From: an uncultured Bacilli bacterium
Lineage (GTDB): Bacteria > Bacillota_I > Bacilli_A > RF39 > UBA660
Direction: 5' to 3'
Length of the DNA: 64,000 nucleotides
Assembly (NCBI GenBank): GCA_934120635.1
Contig: CAKOUR010000005.1
Span: 27,533 to 91,532 of the forward strand
The notes beneath the pieces were generated by a model. The model saw only the letters and a program-made list of their open reading frames with translations, had not been told where the DNA came from and ran no database searches. A program made the position numbers and the translations under genes. Positions 25,259 to 32,753 of this stretch are shown here, piece by piece; position 1 is the stretch's first letter, and each line of letters opens with the position of its first letter.

Positions 25259-26278
25259 ATGAAGTGTGTATCGATTTCTGGGGAGAAAAGTTTTGTTTTG
25301 AAGAATATTGATGTACCTGTTTCTAAAGATGGTAGTGTGGTATTAGAAGTAAAATCTTGTGGTATTTGTGGATCTGATATTCATTATTGGGTAGGTGGTA
25401 ATCCTGTTGGTTTAGTTATGGGACATGAATTTGCTGGTGTTGTAGTAGATCCTGGTTCTAGAAAGGATTTAGTAAAGGGAGATAGAGTAACTGGATTGCC
25501 TATTTCTCCATGTGGTAAATGTGATGCTTGTAAGCATGGTATGCCTCAATATTGTCAAGAAACGTGGTCAGAGGCTGTTGGTCTTGCTCTTACTAATTCT
25601 GGTGCTTATGCTGAGTATACAAGTTGTAGATCTGATATGATTAGAAAGATTCCTAATAATGTTAGTTTTGATGCAGCATGTATGACAGAGCCATCAGCTG
25701 TTGCTTTACATGCGGTTAATCTTGCTGATATAAAAGTAGGAGATTCTGTTTTGATTGTTGGTGGTGGTATTATTGGTCTTATGTCGGCTGAATTTGCTCG
25801 ACTTGCTGGTGCTGGTTATATAGCTATTTTAGAAACTAATAAAAAACGTGGTAAAAAGGCTGTTAGTTTTGGAAAAATTGATGAGTATTATGATGCTACT
25901 AAGGAAGATAGTATTGCTAAAATGGTAACTAAAACAAATGGTGGATTTGATCATGTTATTGAATGTTGTGGAAATTCTCCTGCTGTTACTGAAGCAATTA
26001 TGTCGGTTCGTCCCGGTGGTAGAATAGTATTAGTTGGTGTATCGATGGATGCTGTTACTATTCCAACAGTTGTTTCTGTGATGAGAGAAGTGACTCTTCA
26101 AGGATCAATTGCATATACTCCAGAAGAGTTTGACACTTGTTTAAAATTAATTAGTGAGAAAAAAATTAATGTTACTAAGTATATTGATGATTTAGTTTCT
26201 TTAGAAGATGTGCAGGAGTCTTTTGAAAGACTTACTAATGGGAAAGATTCTGCTGTTAAAATTGTAATTAAGCCATAA
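25259..26278 (+). CDS. Zinc-dependent medium-chain alcohol/polyol dehydrogenase
   Basis: 339-residue MDR-family oxidoreductase. The catalytic zinc ligands are in SCGICGSDIHYW and GHEFAGVV, and the structural zinc cysteines in CGKCDACKHGMPQYC. The NAD(P) fold glycine motif is VLIVGGGIIGLMSAEFA. The GSDIHYW and overall spacing resemble sorbitol/threonine/butanediol-type dehydrogenases; the substrate cannot be fixed. RBS AGAGGAGG precedes ATG 25259, and it has its own promoter, so it is a single-gene unit. Confidence 0.88.
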   Translation: MKCVSISGEKSFVLKNIDVPVSKDGSVVLEVKSCGICGSDIHYWVGGNPVGLVMGHEFAGVVVDPGSRKDLVKGDRVTGLPISPCGKCDACKHGMPQYCQETWSEAVGLALTNSGAYAEYTSCRSDMIRKIPNNVSFDAACMTEPSAVALHAVNLADIKVGDSVLIVGGGIIGLMSAEFARLAGAGYIAILETNKKRGKKAVSFGKIDEYYDATKEDSIAKMVTKTNGGFDHVIECCGNSPAVTEAIMSVRPGGRIVLVGVSMDAVTIPTVVSVMREVTLQGSIAYTPEEFDTCLKLISEKKINVTKYIDDLVSLEDVQESFERLTNGKDSAVKIVIKP

Positions 26279-26354
26279 TAAATGGTATAAGACTATACGT
26301 TTAAATCTATAATAGTAAAGGTAGGTTGTCAATTGATTGAAAAAAATAAAAAAA

Positions 26355-26395
26355 TTAGCAATCTGTATTGACAATTGCTAAAATAGTAGTATAAT
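26355..26395 (+). promoter_or_regulatory. CIRCE-like operator overlapping the hsp20 promoter
   Basis: Promoter TTGACA (26368-26373), 16-bp spacer, TATAAT (26390-26395). TTAGCAATC (26355-26363), N9, AATTGCTAA (26373-26381) has the arm length and spacing of the HrcA operator CIRCE (TTAGCACTC-N9-GAGTGCTAA), with the outer TTAGCA/TGCTAA conserved and the inner bases changed. The element covers the -35, as expected for repression. Confidence 0.75.
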
Positions 26396-26418
26396 GAATA
26401 ATGAAAGGTGATGATAAT

Positions 26419-26841
26419 ATGGCTTTAATACCAAGACTTGTGCCAAATAAATTGTATTTGGATGATGTATTTGATGATTTTATGTTTCCTACAATGAAGG
26501 ATGATTTTGGAAAGATGAAATGTGATATTTACGAGAAGGATGGTGCGTATCATTTAGAAATGGATGTTCCTGGTTTTGATAAGAAGGATGTCCAGATTGA
26601 AATTGATGATAATGATTATTTGACTATCACTGCTGAAAAATCTTCTGAAAATAACGAGGAAGATGATGATAAAAATTATATTCGTAAGGAAAGAAATTAT
26701 GGAAAATATCAAAGATCTTTCTATGTAGGTGGAATAGATAAAGATAATATTCAAGCTAATTTTGAAAATGGTATTTTAAAAATATCTATGCCTAAGAAGG
26801 AAGAAGAAAAATCATCAAAGAAAACTATTGAAATTAAATAA
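26419..26841 (+). CDS. Small heat-shock protein, Hsp20/alpha-crystallin family
   Basis: ATP-independent holdase. The 140-residue protein has the alpha-crystallin domain from about residue 30 (MKCDIYEKDGAYHLEMDVPG) through the conserved FENGILKISMPK (family A-x-x-x-NG-x-L-x-I-x-x-P) and ends with a basic tail. ATG 26419 was chosen because AAAGGTGAT lies just upstream; the earlier ATG 26401 is part of that leader. A CIRCE-like operator and a strong promoter precede it and a terminator follows, so it is a stress-inducible single-gene unit. Confidence 0.93.
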   Translation: MALIPRLVPNKLYLDDVFDDFMFPTMKDDFGKMKCDIYEKDGAYHLEMDVPGFDKKDVQIEIDDNDYLTITAEKSSENNEEDDDKNYIRKERNYGKYQRSFYVGGIDKDNIQANFENGILKISMPKKEEEKSSKKTIEIK

Positions 26842-26858
26842 TATTGTTTGACAGATAT

Positions 26859-26890
26859 AGACTATACTTTTTGAAAGAGTATAGTCTTTT
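26859..26890 (+). terminator. Terminator after hsp20
   Basis: AGACTATACT (26859-26868) pairs exactly with AGTATAGTCT (26878-26887), followed by TTTTCTTTT. Confidence 0.88.
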
Positions 26891-26943
26891 CTTTTTTTTT
26901 ATTGTTAAAAATGTTATAATGTATGTGAAGGTGGGTGATTATT

Positions 26944-27888
26944 TTGATAAGGTTTTATAAAAATGAATTGGATCAAGAAAGAGTTAATTTAATTAATCAT
27001 ATAGAAGATAATTGTTGGATAAATATGATAAATCCTACTATTGATGAAATAAATATGGTGGTTAATGAATTGAAGATAGATGAGGATTTAATAACAAAAG
27101 TTTTGGATGAAGAAGAACTTCCTAGAATAGAAAAGACTGATAATGCTACTTTAGTTGTAGTTGATTGTCCTTATTGGGATGATCATCATGTGAAGAATAA
27201 ATATCATACTTATCCTCTTGGGATTATTATTTGCAATGATTTACATGTTATTACAGTTTCTTTGAAAGAATTTGATTATTTGAAGGATTTTGAAGAGGGA
27301 AAGGTTAAGACTTTTTATACATATAAGAAATCTAGGTTTTTAATTCAGATTTTACTTAAGACGGCTTCATCATATTTAAAAGTTCTTAATATCGTAAATG
27401 ATGATATTCGCAAAAAAGAAAAAGTTTTATATAATTCTACAAATAATAAGCATTTAGTAGAACTTTTGGATATAGAAAAGACGCTTGTTTATTTTATTAC
27501 TTCTTTGAAGGCTAATGATGTTGTTTTAGAAAAATTATCTAAAGGTAATGTTATTATGATGTATGATGAAGATATTGAGTTACTTGATGATACAATGATT
27601 GAGAATAGGCAAGGTATTGAGATGTGTACTATTTATAAGGAGATTTTATCTTCTATTACGGATACTTATGCTACAATTGTTTCTAACAACTTAAATGTTG
27701 TTATGAAGTTTTTAGCGGGAGCTACAATTGTGTTAGCAGTTCCTACTATGATTTCTTCTTTTTTAGGAATGAATATTTCTCTTGGAGATTTTGCAAAGAA
27801 TGATTATTCTTTTGTGTTGGTATGTATATTTTCTTTTGTATTAGCTCTGTTTGTTGCTTATTTATTGAAAAAGAAAGATATGCTTTAA
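26944..27888 (+). CDS. CorA-family divalent metal (Mg2+/Co2+) channel
   Basis: 314 residues: a long soluble N-terminal domain with coiled-coil helices, then two C-terminal membrane spans (about residues 255-275 and 287-307). The first span ends in FLGMNISL, the GMN selectivity motif that defines CorA channels. Start TTG 26944 is preceded by AAGGTGGGTGAT; TATAAT at 26914-26919 is a likely -10. No Mg2+ riboswitch is visible upstream. Confidence 0.9.
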   Translation: MIRFYKNELDQERVNLINHIEDNCWINMINPTIDEINMVVNELKIDEDLITKVLDEEELPRIEKTDNATLVVVDCPYWDDHHVKNKYHTYPLGIIICNDLHVITVSLKEFDYLKDFEEGKVKTFYTYKKSRFLIQILLKTASSYLKVLNIVNDDIRKKEKVLYNSTNNKHLVELLDIEKTLVYFITSLKANDVVLEKLSKGNVIMMYDEDIELLDDTMIENRQGIEMCTIYKEILSSITDTYATIVSNNLNVVMKFLAGATIVLAVPTMISSFLGMNISLGDFAKNDYSFVLVCIFSFVLALFVAYLLKKKDML

Positions 27889-27919
27889 TTTATTAATAGA
27901 TAATTGTGAGGTGATTTTT

Positions 27920-28177
27920 TTGAAAAAGTTTAGTTTTACTCCTAAAGGAGTATGTTCTAGTAAAATGAATATTGTTATTGATAATGGAATAATAAAAGAT
28001 ATTGAAATTATAGGTGGATGTCCTGGAAATACTCTTGGAATTAGTAAGTTATGTATTGGAAAAAATGTAAAAGATGTGATTGAACTTTTATCTGGGATTG
28101 ATTGTAGAGGTCGAGGAACATCTTGTCCTGATCAGTTAGCAAAAGCTTTAGAGAAAGCATTAATTGTGAATAAATAG
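27920..28177 (+). CDS. TSCPD domain protein (TIGR03905 family)
   Basis: An 85-residue protein with the conserved KGVCSSKMNIVIDNGII, the glycine/cysteine segment GGCPGNTLGISKL and the name-giving RGTSCPDQLAKAL. Four cysteines suggest metal binding. The same domain occurs at the C-terminus of vitamin-B12-dependent ribonucleotide reductases; the stand-alone form has no established role. Start TTG 27920 follows GAGGTG. It is 31 nt downstream of corA. Confidence 0.85.
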   Translation: MKKFSFTPKGVCSSKMNIVIDNGIIKDIEIIGGCPGNTLGISKLCIGKNVKDVIELLSGIDCRGRGTSCPDQLAKALEKALIVNK

Positions 28178-28361
28178 GGAGAATATCAAGAAACTCTATG
28201 TATTTTGGTAAGGGATGGGATGTTAGTTGCTAAAACGGTTTATAGTGCTGGCATTTTGATATTTTATATTCCTGATTTATTTAATATTAAATCAAAAAAA
28301 GATGGTATATGATAAAAATAAAATTGGTAAAAGTCATTAAAAAAATAAGAATTTTTGTTTC
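28178..28361. other. Intergenic, weak coding signal only
   Basis: One short frame from ATG 28219 (MLVAKTVYSAGILIFYIPDL..., 30 aa) follows AAGGGATGGG but shows no recognisable domain. The 3' part forms a hairpin AAAAATAAGAA/TTCTTATTTTT (28341-28371) with T and A tracts, a likely bidirectional terminator for the TSCPD gene and the minus-strand small gene. Confidence 0.4.
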
Positions 28362-28502
28362 TTATTTTTTTTCTTCTTGATAAATTGATTTTTCAACACT
28401 ATTGTAGTAATTATTTCCTTTTTCATAATATTTTTCTATTTTTTTCTTTTCTTTTTCGGTAAACATTTCATCAGATAATTCTAATTTTTTTAGATATTTC
28501 AT
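28362..28502 (-). CDS. Small charged helical protein, 46 aa
   Basis: Reads MKYLKKLELSDEMFTEKEKK..., ending YQEEKK. It is rich in Lys and Glu and looks like a single amphipathic helix or coiled coil with no membrane span. GGTGAT sits 4-5 nt before the start, and the stop falls in a bidirectional hairpin, both consistent with a real gene. It is divergent from spoVT (105 bp between starts). I do not recognise a family. Confidence 0.5.
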   Translation of the reverse strand: MKYLKKLELSDEMFTEKEKKKIEKYYEKGNNYYNSVEKSIYQEEKK

Positions 28503-28607
28503 TTTTATCACCATTTATAGTATGTTATTTTTTTAATTTTTTATTCTTTAGAGAATGTATAAAAAATGTTTATATTGGTAAAATATGTATAGAATGGAGT
28601 GAATTTT

Positions 28608-29141
28608 ATGAAAACGACAGGTATTATTAGAAGAATTGATGATTTGGGAAGAATTGTTATTCCTAAGGAATTGAGAAAATCACTTCGCATTAAGAATGGA
28701 GATTCGTTGGAAATTTTTGTAGATCAAGAGGATATTATTTTAAAGAAGTATTCTCCAATAGAAAGTATAGAGGAAGCTGCTATTAAATATGTAGAGGGTT
28801 TTAATCAAGTAATTAAGCATAATGTGATTGTAACAGATAAGGATAAAGTAATTGCTGTTTCTGGTGGATTGAAAAAGAAATATTTAGGGAAAAAGATAAC
28901 TGAATTTACAGAAAGAGGAATTGAAAGAAGAGATAGTTTTGTGGAGAGGCAGAAAAAATTATTTTCTTTTGTAGAGGGTGTGGAAGATTTAGGTTATTAT
29001 TCTTTTAGTTCAATTGTTTCTGATAGTGATACGATTGGAAGTGTGATTATTATTTCTATTGATGCTCCTATTTTAGAAAGTGATGAAAAGTTAGCTGTTA
29101 TTTTATCTAAACTTTTATCGGGAAAATTTTTAGAAAATTAA
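28608..29141 (+). CDS. spoVT: Stage V sporulation regulator SpoVT
   Basis: AbrB-like transition-state regulator that, in B. subtilis, tunes sigma-G genes in the forespore. The 177-residue length equals B. subtilis SpoVT (178). The N-terminal swapped-hairpin DNA-binding domain is MKTTGIIRRIDDLGRIVIPK ELRKSLRI; the C-terminal part is the GAF-like sensor. ATG 28608 follows GGAGTG; an upstream GTG would sit within the ribosome binding site. In B. subtilis it lies next to mfd; here 6.9 kb separates them. Confidence 0.92.
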   Translation: MKTTGIIRRIDDLGRIVIPKELRKSLRIKNGDSLEIFVDQEDIILKKYSPIESIEEAAIKYVEGFNQVIKHNVIVTDKDKVIAVSGGLKKKYLGKKITEFTERGIERRDSFVERQKKLFSFVEGVEDLGYYSFSSIVSDSDTIGSVIIISIDAPILESDEKLAVILSKLLSGKFLEN

Positions 29142-29152
29142 AGATAAACTGC

Positions 29153-31516
29153 TTATTTTTGCTTTCTTTCTTTAAGTATTTTTAAAATAAATAATAGTAT
29201 ACCGATACTACTCATGTAGATACTAATTTTTTTTAGTGGAGCTTCATAAATAATTTTTATTTGATGTGTTCCTTTTTTTATAGGAAAGGTGATGAAATTT
29301 GCTCCAGATTTTTGATATTTTATTTTTTTATTATTTACATAAATTTTGAATCCTTTATCATATGGAATGGATATTGTAAAATAGGAATTGTCTTTTGTAA
29401 TATTTATTTTTCCTTGAATTTTGTCTCCTTTTGTCATTTTTTTGTTTATTTTAAAGGCATCTATGTTTTTGCTTGCATCTTTAATTGTATCATAATCTAG
29501 GATATAGGTATTAAATTGATTTAATTGGTAATTTCCTTTTGAAATTTTTATGTCTAAGATATTAGTGTTTTCCACAGTATAGTGGAAAGTAATATTGTTG
29601 TTAAAATATTTCCAATTTTTGTTAGTTAATTTATTTTGTGTTTCATTAATTGTGATGTTTAAATCTTTATTTGCTAATTTTTTGTTTTGGAAACTTAAAA
29701 ATAATATTTTGTTGTTCATATCGGTATCAAGTTTTATTTTTAAGTGAGCATTGTTTTTTGCATTTATAGTTATTGTGTCGTTCTCTTTTGTGATTTTTAG
29801 ATTATCTTGTTCAAGAATAGTGTAATTTATTTTTTGTTCATTTAAAGTACTTATGTTTTTCTTTTCTTTATTATTTATAACAATGTTTGTTAATAGTTGA
29901 ATTGTGTTGTTGGGGTAAGTTAATTTTTTAAAGTCATCTAAAGAGATTGTATGATTAGTTGCATATCCTAGTGGTAAGGAATTGGTATTTTCATATAAAT
30001 TAATTCCATTTTTTGTTTTGATTAACTTGTATCCAAGTGTTAAATTTTGTTTTGTTATAATATATTTTTCTCCTAGTATAATTTGTGATAGTGGGTTAGG
30101 TGATGGGGAAATCATAAATTTATTTCGATTAGGAATGGGATTATTTAATAATTGATTGTAAGTATTGATATAATTTTGGTTTGATGTTGAAGAATAGATA
30201 GTTGTTTTTTTAGTACTTATATTATCTATTTTGTTAATATATTTTTCTTCGTTTAAGTTAGTATTTATTCTATAAAAATCTTGATCTTTTTGTGTTATTT
30301 CATTAATTAATTTATTAATTGTTTTATATTCTTTATTGTCAATATCATTTTTCTTCATTAATTTATCACTTGAGTTTGTATAAATACAAATGATAAATGA
30401 TGAAATAATAAGATATGTTACGATGAAATACTGTTTTTTGAGATTAATTTTTTTAAGAAAAGTTTCTAAAAAGCTTGCTACTAAAATTAAAATTAGTGGA
30501 ATAAATGGTATTAATGATTTTGCATTAATATATAATGTTCCATTTAGTATGTAATTGAATATAGGAAAAATTGTGATTAAGAGACAAGTTATTGATAAGT
30601 ATTTTTTTTCTTTTTTGCCCTTTAATGCAAAGTAAACTAGAGATATTAAACTGATTAATGTTAACCCTATGCTGTATGGAGAATATAAAAGAGATTTACT
30701 GATGGAAGGGGTAAATAAATTAAATAGAGAAATATTTTTTGTTGTGTTTGATCTTCCGGTTAGTAAAGTATATGCTGTTGGTAGAAGAAGGATTGAAGTA
30801 ATTAAAATTCCGATAAGGAATGGTTGGATAAGTTGAATTGATTTGCATATTAATTTTTTTATTGTGATTTTATTTTCTTCTTTTACATATTTGTAAATGT
30901 AATATAAAAATAATACAATTAGGGAAGGAATACTAAAATAATAACTGCTTAGTATAATTAGTATTATGGATAAAATTAGAGGTGTAGATTTTTTCTTTTC
31001 ATAAAAGTAGTCAATACTAAATAATCCAAGAATTAAAAAGGGAAAATAATTGATAAACATAATGTGTCTTTTGGCATGAAATATTAATGGACCACTAACT
31101 AGAAATAAAAAACTGGTGATAAAACTTATTTTTTCATTGTATTTATGCTTTCTTAGAAAGTAATAAAAGAGTATTGTACTTATTATGACAATAAGGCAAT
31201 TTATTATGATTAGGTAATCAATCATTTTAATAAAAGGAAATAAATAGGAGAGTAGAATATATGGGTTATATAGACCATAATAAGATAAATAGTAAATATT
31301 TTGTCCACTTCCTAGATTTAAGGCAAAATCAGGGAATAGGTCATGGGTATTATAAAATAATGTACGAAAATATTCTGGGATTAAATAATGCTGATATTTG
31401 AAATCAATGTTTGATGCAAATAGATGATTATTTCTAGTTAAGGTTAAATATATTATTATGAATGTTATTATAAAAATAGTATTAGATAGTAAGTCTTTTT
31501 TTGTAATTTTTTTCAT
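29153..31516 (-). CDS. YfhO-family membrane protein (GT-C-type glycosyltransferase-like)
   Basis: 787 residues with about a dozen membrane spans in the first half, a large extracytoplasmic region (about residues 395-745) and a final C-terminal span. The first loop FPDFALNLGSGQNIYYLSYYGLYNPY and LVSGPLIFHAKRHIMFIN are typical of YfhO. In Bacillus and Listeria YfhO adds sugars to lipoteichoic acid; a similar role is plausible here because an LTA synthase is encoded at 59.6 kb, but that is inference. AAAGGAG precedes ATG 31516, and an extended -10 (TGCTATAAT) lies at 31547-31539. Confidence 0.85.
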   Translation of the reverse strand: MKKITKKDLLSNTIFIITFIIIYLTLTRNNHLFASNIDFKYQHYLIPEYFRTLFYNTHDLFPDFALNLGSGQNIYYLSYYGLYNPYILLSYLFPFIKMIDYLIIINCLIVIISTILFYYFLRKHKYNEKISFITSFLFLVSGPLIFHAKRHIMFINYFPFLILGLFSIDYFYEKKKSTPLILSIILIILSSYYFSIPSLIVLFLYYIYKYVKEENKITIKKLICKSIQLIQPFLIGILITSILLLPTAYTLLTGRSNTTKNISLFNLFTPSISKSLLYSPYSIGLTLISLISLVYFALKGKKEKKYLSITCLLITIFPIFNYILNGTLYINAKSLIPFIPLILILVASFLETFLKKINLKKQYFIVTYLIISSFIICIYTNSSDKLMKKNDIDNKEYKTINKLINEITQKDQDFYRINTNLNEEKYINKIDNISTKKTTIYSSTSNQNYINTYNQLLNNPIPNRNKFMISPSPNPLSQIILGEKYIITKQNLTLGYKLIKTKNGINLYENTNSLPLGYATNHTISLDDFKKLTYPNNTIQLLTNIVINNKEKKNISTLNEQKINYTILEQDNLKITKENDTITINAKNNAHLKIKLDTDMNNKILFLSFQNKKLANKDLNITINETQNKLTNKNWKYFNNNITFHYTVENTNILDIKISKGNYQLNQFNTYILDYDTIKDASKNIDAFKINKKMTKGDKIQGKINITKDNSYFTISIPYDKGFKIYVNNKKIKYQKSGANFITFPIKKGTHQIKIIYEAPLKKISIYMSSIGILLFILKILKERKQK

Positions 31517-31538
31517 GATAGCTCCTTTCGATAGGTTT

Positions 31539-31547
31539 ATTATAGCA
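31539..31547 (-). promoter_or_regulatory. Extended -10 promoter of the yfhO-like gene
   Basis: On the minus strand this reads TGCTATAAT, 23 nt upstream of the start codon. No matching -35 was found. Confidence 0.55.
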
Positions 31548-31803
31548 TATCTTTTAACTTTTAATTTTAGGATGTTTATATAGATATGTAAATTATGTCA
31601 ATTTTTTAATTATTTTTAGATAATATAAAATTAAAAATATTAATCTTTATTAAATAAGTTGACAAAAAAATGTAAATTAAAAATTAATGAATAATTTAAT
31701 TAAAATTAATATTTTGTTATTTAAATAAAAGGATTTTTATAGAAAAGTTATATTTATTTAAAGATAATTGTAATTTGAAAAATAAATAAATTAAAAAAAT
31801 GTA

Positions 31804-31832
31804 TTGTCAATAAAAAAAAATTGTGATATAGT
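31804..31832 (+). promoter_or_regulatory. Promoter of the orphan structured RNA
   Basis: TTGTCA (31804-31809), 17-bp spacer, TATAGT (31827-31832). Predicted start near 31839. Confidence 0.75.
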
Positions 31833-31838
31833 TAAGTT

Positions 31839-32200
31839 ACTTAGATAGAGAGTACCTAACATATTACTCATTTAAAACTTGTATTTCTGATGAAGAGGTA
31901 TATTGGATGAATGACTAAAATAATATCTAAAAAATATTTTTGTTAGATTGACTTTCTTTATTTGGTAGAAGAGATATAAGTATGTCTTTGTTCTTATCGC
32001 CACTAAGTAGAGCGCGCGTTTTTGAGAAAGTTAAACTCAGAAAGATAAGAAGTTGAGGTAGACACTGATAATGTCTATTAAATGGGGGAATAGTATATAG
32101 GTTATATGAAGTAATTCTATATATTATTTATGTAATCCTGATTCAATCTTTTCTTAAACTAGAAATAAATCAATATTATCAGTATTGGTTTATTTTTTTT
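31839..32200 (+). ncRNA. Unidentified structured RNA, about 360 nt
   Basis: A promoter lies just upstream and a terminator at the 3' end, with no good coding frame between. Perfect helices are visible: TTCTTATC/GATAAGAA (31991-31998 with 32044-32051), TGAG/CTCA inside it, ATCTAA/TTAGAT near 31920-31950, AGACA/TGTCT (32060-32064 with 32073-32077). The ends also pair: ATAGAG (31845-31850) with TTCTAT, and ACCTA...TAT with ATATAGGT (32095-32102). The GC-richer CGCCACTAAGTAGAGCGCGC stands out in this AT-rich genome. It lacks the signature sequences of tmRNA, RNase P RNA and SRP RNA. It could instead be a long leader of dut-metG with an attenuator. Confidence 0.65.
32164..32200 (+). terminator. 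Terminator of the structured RNA
   Basis: AATAAATCAATA (32164-32175) pairs with TATTGGTTTATT (32183-32194, one wobble), loop 7 nt, T tract to 32200. The dut start codon is 70 nt downstream. Confidence 0.85.
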
Positions 32201-32270
32201 GTTTTTATTTTTATAAATATTTGATAAATTTTTTGTTAATGGTATAATAATATTGGATTGGAGGAGTATT

Positions 32271-32753
32271 ATGTTTCGATATTTTGAGAAGATTAGCTTT
32301 AATGAATTTAAAAAAGATGTTTGTAATGATAAAAAACTTTATGATAACTATTGTTTGCCGGTTAGAAAGAGTAAGTATAGTTGTGGATATGATTTTATTG
32401 CAATGAAAGATATGATACTTCAACCAGGTGAGATTATTACGATTCCTACTGGATATAAGGCTAAATTTTTAGATGATGAGATGTTAATGATAGTCGTTCG
32501 TAGTAGTATGGGGTTTAAATATAATATACGAATGTGTAATCAAGTAGGTATTATTGATAATGATTATTATAATAATAGTGATAATGAAGGACATATTTAT
32601 GTTTCTTTACAAAATGAAGGGGATAAAGAATATGTTATTCGTGAAGGTACTGCGTATTGTCAGGGAATTTTTTTGAAGTATTTTACTTGCGGAGATAAAG
32701 TGGAAGAAATTAGAAATGGTGGCATTGGTAGTACGGATAAGGAGATGGAATGA
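32271..32753 (+). CDS. dut: dUTP diphosphatase (dUTPase)
   Basis: Hydrolyses dUTP to dUMP and PPi, keeping uracil out of DNA. The 160-residue protein has all five trimeric-dUTPase motifs: SCGYDFIA, VRSSMGFK, NQVGIIDNDYYNN, GTAYCQGIFLKY and the C-terminal NGGIGSTD. Motif 3 carries an insertion (NNSDNEGH), as in the larger Firmicute/phage-type forms. ATG 32271 follows TTGGAGGAG. It overlaps metG by 4 bp. Confidence 0.93.
   Translation: MFRYFEKISFNEFKKDVCNDKKLYDNYCLPVRKSKYSCGYDFIAMKDMILQPGEIITIPTGYKAKFLDDEMLMIVVRSSMGFKYNIRMCNQVGIIDNDYYNNSDNEGHIYVSLQNEGDKEYVIREGTAYCQGIFLKYFTCGDKVEEIRNGGIGSTDKEME

Noticed and set aside
31982..32056. 24-codon frame (MSLFLSPLSRARVF...) inside the structured RNA
   Set aside because: AGAAGAG lies upstream, but its bases are all used in perfect RNA helices, and the peptide resembles no known leader. 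Structure is the better explanation, though a leader peptide is not excluded.
31839..32200. tmRNA, RNase P RNA or T-box in the dut upstream region
   Set aside because: No tRNA-like ends or tag frame, no GAGGAAAGTCC/ACAGAA motifs, and no T-box sequence (TGGNACCGCG).
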